A DNA stretch of 64,000 bases, taken from assembly GCA_022827195.1 (NCBI GenBank), contig JAJDTL010000006.1, positions 1 to 64,000 on the forward strand. The letters are read 5' to 3'. The notes under the pieces are model-generated. The model saw nothing but the letters and a program-made list of their open reading frames with translations. It searched no databases and was not told the DNA's origin. Both the position numbers and the translations under genes were made by a program. How positions within the stretch are numbered: the first letter of the stretch is position 1; the number at the start of each line of letters is the position of its first letter. This DNA comes from Caldilineaceae bacterium (lineage in GTDB: Bacteria; Chloroflexota; Anaerolineae; Caldilineales; Caldilineaceae). Below are positions 53,618 through 63,720 of this stretch, piece after piece.

Positions 53618-53656
53618 GAAATGAGGAGCGGGACACTCTCTCTCGCTCCTCATTTC
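53618..53656 (+). terminator. Strong hairpin after the second binding-protein gene
   Basis: A 13-bp perfect stem (53618-53630 with 53644-53656) around a 13-base loop, followed by TCTTC. It probably protects the 3' end of the binding-protein mRNA and reduces expression of the permeases downstream. Confidence 0.6.
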
Positions 53657-53690
53657 TCTTCAAATCCTTCTGGAACCACGAGGACAGGCG

Positions 53691-54833
53691 ATGACCGACG
53701 CTGCTCTGCCCCTTCAACCCGGCGCCGAGAGCGCCGCAAGTAGCACGACGCAAAGCACGCTCACGCGCGTTGTGCACTACACGGCGCTGCGTATGGTTGC
53801 CATGTTTTTTACGGTCCTGGTCGGCGTATATCTGACGATTCTGATCGCCAATATGGGCGGCCACGTGGATGAGATCCGCAAAGGGTATATTAGAGAGACG
53901 ATTGCGATTGCAGTGTCGCAGGATCAGGAACTTAAAAACATGACCGCCGATGAACGGCGGGAACATATCGATAAACTGGTTGTTTTGCAGGAAAAGCGGA
54001 TGGGACTTGACCGACCGTTCCTCGTTCGCAGCTTCAACTTTCTACTGGGGGCTATGACGCTGAACCTGGGCTGGGCCGACAATATGTCAAGCGATAGCGG
54101 CTCGCGCCAGGTGCGTCTGATCATCCTGGAGCGCTTGCCCGCCACGGTGCTTCTATTCTCCACCTCCTTTCTAATAAATTTCCTCGTCGGAATCTTCGTC
54201 GCCCTCTACCTTTCTCGCAACTACGGCAGCAGGCTGGACCGGGTCATCGTTGGATTGGCCCCAACCTCCGCTGCCCCCAGCTGGTTCTACGGCCTCTTCT
54301 TCATACTGCTCTTTTCTGCCCTGCTGGGCTGGTTCCCATTCGGAGGTCTCGTCTCCGCGCCCCCGCCCGAATCGATCATTAACTACGCCCTCAGCGTCCT
54401 CAACCACATGGTACTGCCGGTTCTCGCCATCTTTTTCAGCTCCATCTTCTTGGGCATCTACGGCCAGCGTACCTTTTTCCTCATCTTTTCCAACGAAGAC
54501 TATGTCGACATGGCCCGCGCCAAAGGCCTGTCCGACCGCGTGGTCGAGCGCCGCTACATCATGCGCCCGACCATGCCCACCATAGTGACCGGCCTGGCAC
54601 TGTCCATCATAGGCCTCTGGTTTGGATCCATTGTGCTTGAGACGATTTTCAACTGGCCGGGTCTGGGGCGGCTTTTCTATCTGGCCTCCAACATATTTGA
54701 GACTTCGGTGATCGTAGGCTCCACCGTCATCTACGCCTACCTGCTCGGCCTCACTGTCTTCTTCCTCGATATCGTCTACGCCCTCATTGACCCCCGCGTC
54801 AAAGTAGGCGGCAACCAGGGAGGGCAGGCATGA
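53691..54833 (+). CDS. ABC transporter permease, DppB type (module 2)
   Basis: 380 residues. The first membrane segment is near residues 30-57; then comes a charged, probably coiled-coil extracytoplasmic stretch (SQDQELKNMTADERREHIDK, about 72-105) absent from standard DppB. FLLGAMTLNLGWADNMSS follows, and the EAA loop EDYVDMARAKGLSDRVVERRYIMRPTMP near 270. GC-rich third positions and TM count agree with a functional permease. It overlaps the next permease gene by 4 bases. Confidence 0.9.
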   Translation: MTDAALPLQPGAESAASSTTQSTLTRVVHYTALRMVAMFFTVLVGVYLTILIANMGGHVDEIRKGYIRETIAIAVSQDQELKNMTADERREHIDKLVVLQEKRMGLDRPFLVRSFNFLLGAMTLNLGWADNMSSDSGSRQVRLIILERLPATVLLFSTSFLINFLVGIFVALYLSRNYGSRLDRVIVGLAPTSAAPSWFYGLFFILLFSALLGWFPFGGLVSAPPPESIINYALSVLNHMVLPVLAIFFSSIFLGIYGQRTFFLIFSNEDYVDMARAKGLSDRVVERRYIMRPTMPTIVTGLALSIIGLWFGSIVLETIFNWPGLGRLFYLASNIFETSVIVGSTVIYAYLLGLTVFFLDIVYALIDPRVKVGGNQGGQA

Positions 54834-56191
54834 CAGCAATTCGCCGCACCCTGTCCGCTCTTTCCCGATATCCCTCCGCCATCGTCGGTCTCGCCATAAT
54901 CGTGGCCATGGTCCTCTTTTCGATCTATACCGTGATCGCCATTCCCTACCATGAAGCAGTTGACCTTTGGCGGGGCGGAGAGGGCGTATGGCTGGAGAAC
55001 CCGCGCACCGCCCAGCCCCAATGGGTGAACCTCTTCCCCGGCGTCAACCTGCCCGAAACGCTCATTCTGGGCCCCGCCGGCGAATCTGATGTCGCCTCCG
55101 TACAAAAGGAGCGCCAGGTAGTCTCGGAAGAGATGACCGATGTAATCACCACCTTCACCTTCGACTACACCGCCGATGAGTTTCCCCAGGAAATCTCCCT
55201 TTTCCTCACCTCTGAGCACGAACTGAAACGCCCGCTCGTTTCGCTCACCTGGCTGACGCCCGATGGGCGCGAGATCCGCATCGCCGATGTCACCGTCGAA
55301 GGGCCCGTTACCGTCCGCTTCTCGCAAGAAGAAAAGTTGGAAAGGCGTCTTGACGGCGTGAGGGCCGAAATTGGCCTCTTCGCCGACCCCGCCTCCGACA
55401 AAGACGACCCCAGGCCGCTTAAAGGCACCTACCAGCTCGTCGCCGCCGGGCTTGTCTTCGAGGATGACGCCGACGTCGACGCCCGACTCGTCGTCTACGG
55501 CAAGGTCTACGGCCTCGCCGGCACCGACCACCTGCGCCGCGACCTAACGCTGGCCCTGATGTGGGGGATGCCCGTCGCTCTCGCCTTCGGCCTCCTGGCA
55601 GCCGTTGGAACCTCCGTAAGCACATTCATTGTAGCCGCCATCGGGGTATGGTTCGGAGGAATCGTTGACGCCGTAATTCAGCGAATCACCGAGGTCAACC
55701 TCATCCTGCCCGTCCTGCCCATCCTGATCATGGTCGGTCTCTTTTACTCGCGCAGTATCTGGGTAATGCTCGGCGTCCTGATTGCGTTGAGCGTTTTCAG
55801 TTCAGGCATTAAAACCAGCCGCGCCGTCTTCCTTCAAATTAAAGAGTCGCCCTACTTCGAGGCCGCCCGCGCCTACGGCGCCGGCAACTTCCGCATCATC
55901 TTCCTCTATCTCATCCCCCGCTTAATTCCCACCCTCGTGCCCGGTTTTGTGGTAGCTATCCCCTCCTTCGTCTTTGTAGAGGCGACGCTGGCCGTGCTCA
56001 ATCTGGGCGACCCCCTGATCCCCACCTGGGGCAAAGTGCTTAGCGACGCCCGCGTCAACGACGCCCTCTACCAGGGCAACTACTACTGGATGCTCGAGCC
56101 CGCCGCCCTCCTGCTCCTCTCCGGCCTCGGCTTTGCCATGGTTGGTTTTGCCCTGGACAGAGTCTTCAATCCCAGATTGCGAGATCTGTAA
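54830..56191 (+). CDS. ABC transporter permease, DppC type with a large extracytoplasmic insert (module 2)
   Basis: 453 residues; typical DppC proteins have about 280-340. After the first membrane segment (residues about 20-40) comes an insert of about 190 residues with beta-like sequence (TTFTFDYTADEFPQEISLFL and GTYQLVAAGLVFEDDADVDA). It runs up to YGLAGTDHLRRDLTLALMWG, where the normal permease resumes. The EAA loop is SPYFEAARAYGAGNFRIIFLYLIPR near 340. The insert probably docks the permuted binding protein (inference). The stop overlaps the ATPase start by one base. Confidence 0.9.
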   Translation: MTAIRRTLSALSRYPSAIVGLAIIVAMVLFSIYTVIAIPYHEAVDLWRGGEGVWLENPRTAQPQWVNLFPGVNLPETLILGPAGESDVASVQKERQVVSEEMTDVITTFTFDYTADEFPQEISLFLTSEHELKRPLVSLTWLTPDGREIRIADVTVEGPVTVRFSQEEKLERRLDGVRAEIGLFADPASDKDDPRPLKGTYQLVAAGLVFEDDADVDARLVVYGKVYGLAGTDHLRRDLTLALMWGMPVALAFGLLAAVGTSVSTFIVAAIGVWFGGIVDAVIQRITEVNLILPVLPILIMVGLFYSRSIWVMLGVLIALSVFSSGIKTSRAVFLQIKESPYFEAARAYGAGNFRIIFLYLIPRLIPTLVPGFVVAIPSFVFVEATLAVLNLGDPLIPTWGKVLSDARVNDALYQGNYYWMLEPAALLLLSGLGFAMVGFALDRVFNPRLRDL

Positions 56192-57171
56192 TGGCCTTCT
56201 CCGATCCGCCGCTGCTGCAAATCGAGGACCTGAAGCTCTATTTCAGGACCCAGCAGGGCGTTTTACACGCGGTCGACGGAATCAGCCTGAACCTGCGCCG
56301 CAACGAAGCCATGGTAATCCTGGGTGAATCCGGCTGCGGCAAGACCTCGCTCACCAGGGCGATTCTGCGCCTGTTGCCCCGCAATGTCCATACCTATTCC
56401 GGCAGTGTCAAACTGAACGGGCAGGAGGTTATGCAGCTGAGCGACGAAGAGTATCGCCAGCAGGTGCGCTGGGTCAAGATTTCACTCGTGCCGCAGGCCG
56501 CGATGAATTCACTCAATCCGGTGCTCAAAGTAGGTGATCAGGTCGCGGAGCCGCTGATTTCCCACTTTGGGATTCGACGCTCCGAGGCCTTCGAACGGTC
56601 GGCCGCCGCCTTTCAACATGTTGGCGTTCCGTCCGACTTTCTCAACCGTTACGCCTTCGAACTGAGCGGCGGCATGCGCCAGCGCGTCGCCATCGCCATG
56701 GCCATGGTAACCGACCCGGACCTAATCATTTTGGACGAGCCGACATCTGCACTTGACGTTCTCACCCAGGCCAACATAATGAACGTCCTGAAGCGGGTCA
56801 AACAAGAAACTTCCACCAGCTTCATTTTGATTACCCACGACATTGGCACCTCGAGCGAGTTGGCCGATCGCGCAGCCGTCATGTACGCCGGCCAGTTGGT
56901 CGAAGTGAACGACGCCGAGCAATTCTTTGTTGAGCCGCTCCATCCCTATTCGCGCAAGCTGATGGCCAGCGTTCCCAAGCTGCGCCAGACCGAGGAACCG
57001 GAGTTTATCAGCGGCCAACCGCCCAGCCTGTTGGACCTGCCCTCTGGTTGTCGCTTTGCGGTTCGCTGCGACCATCGCTTCGAGCTCTGTGACAGCGATC
57101 CAGAGCTTGTTCGGACGGGGCAACGAAAGCATGTGAAGTGCTGGCTGCATCAAAACGGAAACTCCCTGTGA
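56191..57171 (+). CDS. ABC transporter ATPase, DppD type
   Basis: 326 residues with Walker A GESGCGKTS near residue 46, Q-loop SLVPQAAMNSLNPV, signature ELSGGMRQRVAIAMAM near 154, Walker B LIILDEPTSALD near 175 and His in THDIG. The C-terminal oligopeptide extension contains the Cys-bearing segment SGCRFAVRCDHRFELC. It pairs with the ATPase encoded at 57239 and may energise both permease pairs. Confidence 0.95.
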   Translation: MAFSDPPLLQIEDLKLYFRTQQGVLHAVDGISLNLRRNEAMVILGESGCGKTSLTRAILRLLPRNVHTYSGSVKLNGQEVMQLSDEEYRQQVRWVKISLVPQAAMNSLNPVLKVGDQVAEPLISHFGIRRSEAFERSAAAFQHVGVPSDFLNRYAFELSGGMRQRVAIAMAMVTDPDLIILDEPTSALDVLTQANIMNVLKRVKQETSTSFILITHDIGTSSELADRAAVMYAGQLVEVNDAEQFFVEPLHPYSRKLMASVPKLRQTEEPEFISGQPPSLLDLPSGCRFAVRCDHRFELCDSDPELVRTGQRKHVKCWLHQNGNSL

Positions 57172-57238
57172 TGCCGACCTCTGCTCGGTTCGCTCCTGCC
57201 CGCTTCCCACGTTTTCCGCGCCCACAGAGAGGCCGACG

Positions 57239-58287
<1,049 letters not shown>

Positions 58288-58291
<4 letters not shown>

Positions 58292-58515
58292 GCGACAGGC
58301 TCTTCCCGGATAGAGATATGCCAGCCTCACCACTGCATCTGATACTCTACGGCTTTTTCTTGCTTCTATTCGGCTTTCTGCTGGCCTTTGGAATGGTCAT
58401 CCGGGTTATCGAAGCCGGCTTTCTGCTCAGTTTCCTTGCCTACGGCGCGTCCCTATCCGGCCTCATTCTCGGTCTGCTCGGCGCCGTCGGCTACGTACGG
58501 CGTAGCCGACGGTAG
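58288..58515 (+). CDS. Small two-segment membrane protein ending the ABC operon
   Basis: 75 residues with two hydrophobic helices (about 20-42 and 45-67), a short charged N-terminus and a basic C-terminus YVRRSRR, which predicts both ends in the cytoplasm. Its ATG overlaps the ATPase stop by 4 bases, so it is translated with the transporter. I do not recognise a family; an accessory role to the transporter is only suggested by position. Confidence 0.65.
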
Positions 58516-58702
58516 CTGGCCCAACGAAGAAACATCTCTGGAGATTCCGGAACTGATTTGTCCAAGCGGGCGGAGTGAAGTTACAATTGCGGATGGATGA
58601 TTCGTAGGCGGCGGTCCGTTGCGGCGGTGTGGAGGAGTCGTTTCACCCGCCGGACTCAGGTTTCCGGGGTGCTCAGCGTGAGTTCAGATACGAAAACAGT
58701 CT

Positions 58703-59713
58703 ATGTTTGAAAAGCAGATCGGAATCGACCTCGGCACTGTCAACGTACTCGTGCATGTGAAAGGCCGGGGAATCGTCCTGCACGAACCCTCTGTCGTGGC
58801 CATCCGGCGGCAGGCCAACAAGATGGTGCTCATCGGGCACGAGGCCTACGACACGATGGGCCGCACACCCGAGAGCATCGAAGTTGTGCGGCCGATGCGC
58901 GACGGCGTTATCGCCGACTTTGTCGTTACCGAGGCGATGCTGCGTAAATTTATCCAGGACATCGTTGGCCGCTTTCCTCTCTTCAAGCCCAAGGTGATGA
59001 TCAGCACGCCGCGCGGCGTCACTTCGGTCGAGGAGCGCGCCGTCCACGACGCCGCCATGCAGGCAGGCGCCGGCGCGGCCTACCTGATCCCCGAACCGCT
59101 CGCGGCCGCCTACGGCGCGGGGCTTCCGATCGGGACGCCGACCGGCAATATGGTCGTTGACATGGGCGGCGGCACGACCGAAGCTGCCATCGTCTCCATG
59201 TATGATATTGTCGTTTGGGACAGCGTGCGCGTCGGCGGTAACCGCCTGGACGAGTCGATCGTTAGCTATATCCGCAAGAAGTACAATCTTCATGTCGGGG
59301 ACCAGACAGCCGAAGAGATCAAGATCGCTATCGGGTCTGCCTTGCCCACCGAGGAGGACCGCGGTATCGAGGTTCGAGGTCGCGATCAGATCAACGGGCT
59401 GCCGAAAACGATCGAGGTCACGAACAGTGAAGTGCTCGAGGCGATGATCGAGCCGCTGCAGGCGATGGTGCGCACCGTGCGCGCGACGCTTGAAAAGGCG
59501 CCGCCCGAGCTTGCCGCCGATATAATCGACCGGGGCATGGTGATCACCGGCGGCGGCGCACAGCTTCGCCTGATCGCCTCACTCTTTACGCAGGAGACGG
59601 GCGTGCCGGCCTATGTTGCCGAAAATCCGATGGCCTGCGTCGCGTTGGGCGCCGGCCGTGCGCTCGAAAACTACGAAATCATGCGGCGCAGCCTGCCGAT
59701 GATCTACTCCTGA
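58703..59713 (+). CDS. mreB: Rod-shape-determining actin-like protein
   Basis: 336 residues with the actin-fold phosphate loops [17 protein letters not shown] near the N-terminus and [15 protein letters not shown] near residue 153, the adenosine segment [15 protein letters not shown] near 277 and [14 protein letters not shown]. It polymerises under the membrane to guide cell-wall growth. No mreC or mreD follows, so it is a stand-alone copy in this window. A TGC-rich gap of 187 bases separates it from the ABC operon. Confidence 0.95.
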   Translation: MFEKQIGIDLGTVNVLVHVKGRGIVLHEPSVVAIRRQANKMVLIGHEAYDTMGRTPESIEVVRPMRDGVIADFVVTEAMLRKFIQDIVGRFPLFKPKVMISTPRGVTSVEERAVHDAAMQAGAGAAYLIPEPLAAAYGAGLPIGTPTGNMVVDMGGGTTEAAIVSMYDIVVWDSVRVGGNRLDESIVSYIRKKYNLHVGDQTAEEIKIAIGSALPTEEDRGIEVRGRDQINGLPKTIEVTNSEVLEAMIEPLQAMVRTVRATLEKAPPELAADIIDRGMVITGGGAQLRLIASLFTQETGVPAYVAENPMACVALGAGRALENYEIMRRSLPMIYS

Positions 59714-59745
59714 CCCGGTTCCAGTTTTTGAGCTCCTTCTTCAAC

Positions 59746-60984
59746 ATGCCTTTTGTCCCCAAATCAATCGACAGCAAAGCCGTCCACGGGGGGGAAGCCC
59801 GCCGCTATGCCTCGCGCGATGGACGCGTTGCGGCCGCCCCCGTCGCAGGCGGCATCGCACCCAGCATCGGCTATGTCTACGCGGACAGCGACCATCTCGA
59901 CCGGGCCCTGGGAGGCGACCCCGATCTCTACGTGTACGGGCGCTACGGAAATCCCACGGTGGCTGCGTTCGAAAACGCGATGGTGGAGTTGGAATGCCAT
60001 GATATGCCCGAACGCGCCGGCGAATATTTCGCTCTGGCTACCGGTAGCGGCATGGCAGCGGTAAGCCTGGCCGCGGCTGCGTGCGGGGTAGAGGCCGGCG
60101 CAACCGTTGCAGCTGCACAGGACTGCTATGGCGCCACCTACTCTCTGGTGGACCAGCTCTGGCCGCGTTACGGCGTAAGAGGCGTCTTTGTCGATGCGAC
60201 CGACCCTGGCGCGGTCGAGCGGACGCTGGTGGAAGAACGGCCGGTCGCGCTGATCGTTGAAACCATCTCCAATCCGCTCCTCAAAGTGGTCGATATCCCG
60301 CGGTTGGCTGCGTTGTGCCATGCCCACGATGCGCTCCTGCTGGTCGACAATACGTTCGCCACGCCGGTTCTCTTTCGTCCCCTTGCGCACGGTGCCGATG
60401 TTGTGATCCACAGTGCCACCAAATATATTGGCGGCCATGGCGATGTGCTGGGGGGTGTCGTCGCGGCGTGCAGCGAGATGCGTCCCGCCTTTTGGGAACA
60501 TCAGAAGAAGACGGGCGCCAATCTCGGTCCGCACGAAGCGTGGCTGCTTCATCGCGGGTTAAAGACGATGCCGCTACGGGTTGAGCGGCAGTGCCGCAAC
60601 GCCCGCATTGTCGCCGACCGGTTGCGCTCCCATCCGGCGCTCGCCGGCGTGCGCTACCCTGGTCTGCCCGATCATCCGCAGCATGAGCTTGCAGGCCGGA
60701 TGTTCGGTTGCCGCGGATTTGGTGCAGTCGTGGGACTTGAATTGAAGGACGCCGGTCGCGAGGATGTATTTCGCTTCCTGGAATCCCTGCAGATGGTTCA
60801 GCCGGCAACGACGGTCGGTGACCTGTATTCGCTCGTGCTCTATCCGAGCCATGCCTCGCATCGGGCCTTGTCGCCGGCGCAGCGGGCCGCGGTCGGCATT
60901 TCGGATGGACTGGTGCGCCTGGCCGTCGGCGTCGAGGAGCCGCAGGACATCGTCGCTGACATCTGTGCCGCGCTGGAAGGTTAG
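59746..60984 (+). CDS. Cys/Met-metabolism PLP enzyme (cystathionine gamma-synthase/methionine gamma-lyase family)
   Basis: About 412 residues from ATG 59746; a TTG at 59728 is an alternative start. It has the YVYGRYGNPTVAAFENAMVELE opening with the Tyr/Arg of the family, GSGMAAVSLAAAACGV, LLVDNTFATPVLFRPLAHGA, and the PLP Lys in VIHSATKYIGGHGDVLGG near residue 226. SLVLYPSHASHRALS near the C-terminus binds the substrate carboxylate. It could act in trans-sulfuration or thiol elimination; the exact activity is not decidable from sequence. Confidence 0.9.
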   Translation: MPFVPKSIDSKAVHGGEARRYASRDGRVAAAPVAGGIAPSIGYVYADSDHLDRALGGDPDLYVYGRYGNPTVAAFENAMVELECHDMPERAGEYFALATGSGMAAVSLAAAACGVEAGATVAAAQDCYGATYSLVDQLWPRYGVRGVFVDATDPGAVERTLVEERPVALIVETISNPLLKVVDIPRLAALCHAHDALLLVDNTFATPVLFRPLAHGADVVIHSATKYIGGHGDVLGGVVAACSEMRPAFWEHQKKTGANLGPHEAWLLHRGLKTMPLRVERQCRNARIVADRLRSHPALAGVRYPGLPDHPQHELAGRMFGCRGFGAVVGLELKDAGREDVFRFLESLQMVQPATTVGDLYSLVLYPSHASHRALSPAQRAAVGISDGLVRLAVGVEEPQDIVADICAALEG

Positions 60985-61042
60985 CCTTCGCGGCCTTGGT
61001 TTGGGTCGCCGCCCGCTGTGCGAACGCGACCGCAATTGGATC

Positions 61043-61071
61043 TTGACATTTGCTGTAGCGTCACATACAAT
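61043..61071 (+). promoter_or_regulatory. Predicted sigma-70 promoter of ridA
   Basis: Consensus-like TTGACA at 61043-61048 and TACAAT at 61066-61071 with a 17-base spacer; the leader before ridA is about 140 bases. Confidence 0.75.
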
Positions 61072-61219
61072 GTGCCGAAATCGGTAGCAGTTCCGATTTT
61101 TCGCGTGTTTTCAGTACGATCCTGATGTGTTGAAGCGGCTGTTCTTCTCGTTTGGAGCCTGCCCCTCTTGAAGACGCATCGTCGTATGCAGTGATGTACG
61201 TTTCTGTTGATCGCTCTGC

Positions 61220-61600
61220 ATGACTCAGACAACTATTCTTACGGAGAAAGCCCCTGCTGCAGTCGGCCCCTATTCCCAGGCCGTTGCAACTGACCAATTG
61301 ATCTTCACCTCTGGTCAAATTGGGATCCATCCCCTTACCGGCCAACTACGCCCGGGTATCGTCGAACAGACCCACCAGGTCTTGGAGAACCTTGCCGCTG
61401 TGCTCGATGCAGCCGGTTCAGGCATGGGCCAGATCGTCAAGACGACGATATTTCTGACGGATATTGCGGAATTCTCCACTGTAAACGAGATTTACGCGGC
61501 GGCGTTTCAAGACGATCCTCCTGCACGAAGTACCGTGCAAGTTGCCGCGTTGCCGCTCGGCGCGCTGATTGAGATCGAAGCGATCGCACTGCGCGCCTGA
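61220..61600 (+). CDS. ridA: RidA-family enamine/imine deaminase
   Basis: 126 residues, the family length. It has AAVGPYSQAVATDQLIFTSGQIG, NLAAVLDAAGSGMGQIVKTTIFL and PARSTVQVAALPLGALIEIEAIA, the last holding the Arg that positions the substrate. It hydrolyses reactive 2-aminoacrylate and related enamines made by PLP enzymes, which fits its place after a PLP-enzyme gene. It has its own promoter. Confidence 0.94.
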   Translation: MTQTTILTEKAPAAVGPYSQAVATDQLIFTSGQIGIHPLTGQLRPGIVEQTHQVLENLAAVLDAAGSGMGQIVKTTIFLTDIAEFSTVNEIYAAAFQDDPPARSTVQVAALPLGALIEIEAIALRA

Positions 61601-61754
61601 GCGCAATTCTCGCTGGGCAAATCGAGCTACCTTTCCACCCAGAAGACAAAGGCAGTCTTCAGTCCCCCGTATACGCGTGCACGTTGTGCAGGTCCGTGCC
61701 TGCCCTGTCGCGAGTGTGGTTTTCGCGCGTTTTGTTGCCGAAAGGAGGTAAGGG

Positions 61755-61778
61755 AACTTTGTAATTAACTTTGTAATT
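61755..61778. repeat. Perfect 12-base tandem duplicate
   Basis: Two adjacent copies of AACTTTGTAATT, following AAAGGAGGTAAGGG, in the leader of the S1-domain gene. Confidence 0.85.
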
Positions 61779-61864
61779 GTCGTTGCGTCTATGTTCGCTA
61801 TGCGATTATCAGCACGAATCGTGCCGTGGGAAACCTTAATTGTATTGGAGGGTGCAAGACAGCT

Positions 61865-63235
61865 ATGTCAACACAGCAAGCAGTGGCAGTAATGGGACCG
61901 AGCGCAGATTTCCTGGCAGACGAGGAAACCGTCCAGAATCTGGACGACCATCCGATGACGCAGCTCCTCGAGGAGTTTGACGAATCCTACGTGAACCAGC
62001 CGCAGACCGGCGACATTCGGCATGGCGTTGTCGTCGACAAACGTGCTGGCGAGCTGTTGATCGACATCGGGTACAAGTCTGAGGGGATTGTCGCGGGTCG
62101 TGAGGTCGACCGCCTTGAAGACGAGTTCAAAGAGATGACCATCGGCGATGAAGTGCCGGTCTATGTGATGCGCGAAGACCGGGATGGGAATCTCCTCCTC
62201 AGCATTTCGCGTGCCAGGGCCGAAAGCGATTGGAAGCACGCTGAAGAGCTGCTCGAGTCCCAGGACATATTCTCTGGCCCTGTCAGCGGATTCAACCGGG
62301 GTGGTGTGATTGTCAAGATAGGCCAGGTGCGCGGCTTTGTCCCTGCCAGCCAGCTGAGCAGCGAGAGCCAGGCGATGCAGATCTCCGAGGGCGAGCCTGA
62401 CAATCGCTGGATGCAGCTGATGGACACCGAGCTGCGGATGAAGGTGATCGACCTCGACCGGCGCCGTAATCGGCTCATCCTTTCCGAGCGGGTCGCGATC
62501 CGGGAATGGCGCCGCGAGCAGAAGGAAAAACTGCTCGAATCTCTGGAGGAGAACACCGTTTGCGAAGGTGTCGTCAGCAGCCTGGCCGACTTCGGAGCCT
62601 TCGTCAATCTCGGCGGCGCCGACGGCCTGGTCCATCTCAGCGAACTGAGTTGGGGCCGTGTCAGCCATCCCAGCGAGGTCGTCACGATCGGCGAAAAGAT
62701 CAAGGTGAAGGTGCTCAATGTCGACCGGGAGCGTAAACGCATCGGTCTGAGCCTGCGCCGCCTGCTGCCGGAACCGTGGGAGACTGTGCCCGACCGCTAC
62801 GAGGTGGGGCAGGTCGTGCGTGGTACTGTGACCAAGCTTGTTCATTTCGGCGCCTTCGCCCGTCTGGAAGACGACACCATCGAGGGGCTGATCCACATCA
62901 GCGAGCTGACCGAGCGGCGCATCAATCATCCGAGCGAGGTTGTCGCCGAAAAGCAGGAACTCGAGCTGCGCATCATTCGCATCGATACCCAAAAACGCCG
63001 CATGGGCCTCAGCTTGAAGCAGGTTGCGCCTGAAGAGGAGTCGGCCGAGTTCGACTGGGAGCCTGTTCCCCTCGAAGAGAATGAAACAAACGATGAGAGC
63101 CGCGCGGCGACTGCCGAAACCGAAGCCGCTGCCGAGGCCGCGCAGGGGCGCGTTGATGCTGGAACTGAAACCGAAAATGAAGCCGCTCCGGGACAGAATT
63201 CGGAAGATCCCGAGTACGTCGAAGCGGTCATCTAG
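61865..63235 (+). CDS. S1-domain RNA-binding protein (short ribosomal protein S1-like)
   Basis: About 456 residues from ATG 61865. It has four S1 domains: [21 protein letters not shown] near residue 54, [20 protein letters not shown] near 140, [20 protein letters not shown] near 230 and [20 protein letters not shown] near 318. The last two are the best matches (each ends in [10 protein letters not shown] or [10 protein letters not shown]). The C-terminal 60 residues are acidic and low-complexity. It probably aids mRNA binding to the 30S ribosome, as in other non-enteric bacteria with four-domain S1. The longer frame to 61826 is unlikely. Confidence 0.9.
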   Translation: MSTQQAVAVMGPSADFLADEETVQNLDDHPMTQLLEEFDESYVNQPQTGDIRHGVVVDKRAGELLIDIGYKSEGIVAGREVDRLEDEFKEMTIGDEVPVYVMREDRDGNLLLSISRARAESDWKHAEELLESQDIFSGPVSGFNRGGVIVKIGQVRGFVPASQLSSESQAMQISEGEPDNRWMQLMDTELRMKVIDLDRRRNRLILSERVAIREWRREQKEKLLESLEENTVCEGVVSSLADFGAFVNLGGADGLVHLSELSWGRVSHPSEVVTIGEKIKVKVLNVDRERKRIGLSLRRLLPEPWETVPDRYEVGQVVRGTVTKLVHFGAFARLEDDTIEGLIHISELTERRINHPSEVVAEKQELELRIIRIDTQKRRMGLSLKQVAPEEESAEFDWEPVPLEENETNDESRAATAETEAAAEAAQGRVDAGTETENEAAPGQNSEDPEYVEAVI

Positions 63236-63343
63236 GCTATCGATCTGACACCTCAGATCTGTCACCCTGCGTTGGTCGCTGACGCGGCCTGAATCACTGC
63301 AGAAAGCGGATTCTCAGTCCGCCGAACCGAAACAGCCGAGAAT

Positions 63344-63378
63344 AGGTGCCGGACATTTGGACCGGCGCCTCTTTTTTT
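63344..63378 (+). terminator. Intrinsic terminator after the S1-domain gene
   Basis: AGGTGCCGG (63344-63352) pairs with CCGGCGCCT (63362-63370, one G-U pair) and is followed by CTTTTTTT. Confidence 0.85.
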
Positions 63379-63384
63379 GCTAAA

Positions 63385-63414
63385 TTGACAGATCGGGCGG
63401 GCCATCGTTACAAT
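63385..63414 (+). promoter_or_regulatory. Predicted sigma-70 promoter of clpC
   Basis: TTGACA at 63385-63390 and TACAAT at 63409-63414 with an 18-base spacer, immediately after the S1 terminator. No CIRCE or clear CtsR box is seen. Confidence 0.7.
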
Positions 63415-63720
63415 AAGGTCGATGGTGCCGGATGCCCGCAAGTCCGACCTGCGGGCCGGACCGTTTCTCCGTCTACCCGATACGCCGGTGCTCCCGGGCG
63501 GGCCTTCCGGCCATTGGTACGCCAATTGCACCTTTAATTCCGATAGGCGTTGGGCGGTCTTCGACCGAGGCAATGCGCCCCGATTCCTTCCCGGATGCCG
63601 ATAAGTTGCGCCGGACTGAATCGGAATTCCGATTACGGCAGCCTGTTAGCGCATATGTTAGACTGGCGGAGTCCATTTGCATACGCGCAGGACTAAGCGA
63701 CGATTGAAGGAATGAACCTA
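63415..63720 (+). other. Long leader of clpC with a perfect palindrome
   Basis: About 300 bases without a convincing gene. It has a GC-rich potential stem near 63433-63456 (GCCCGCA with TGCGGGC). A perfect 16-base palindrome, AATCGGAATTCCGATT, lies at 63619-63634. The ribosome site GAAGGA lies at about 63706. Confidence 0.5.

Noticed and set aside
61868..63265. Minus-strand frame of 465 residues opposite the S1-domain gene
   Set aside because: It mirrors the S1 coding frame; no domain is recognisable, and the plus-strand gene has clear S1 repeats and signals.
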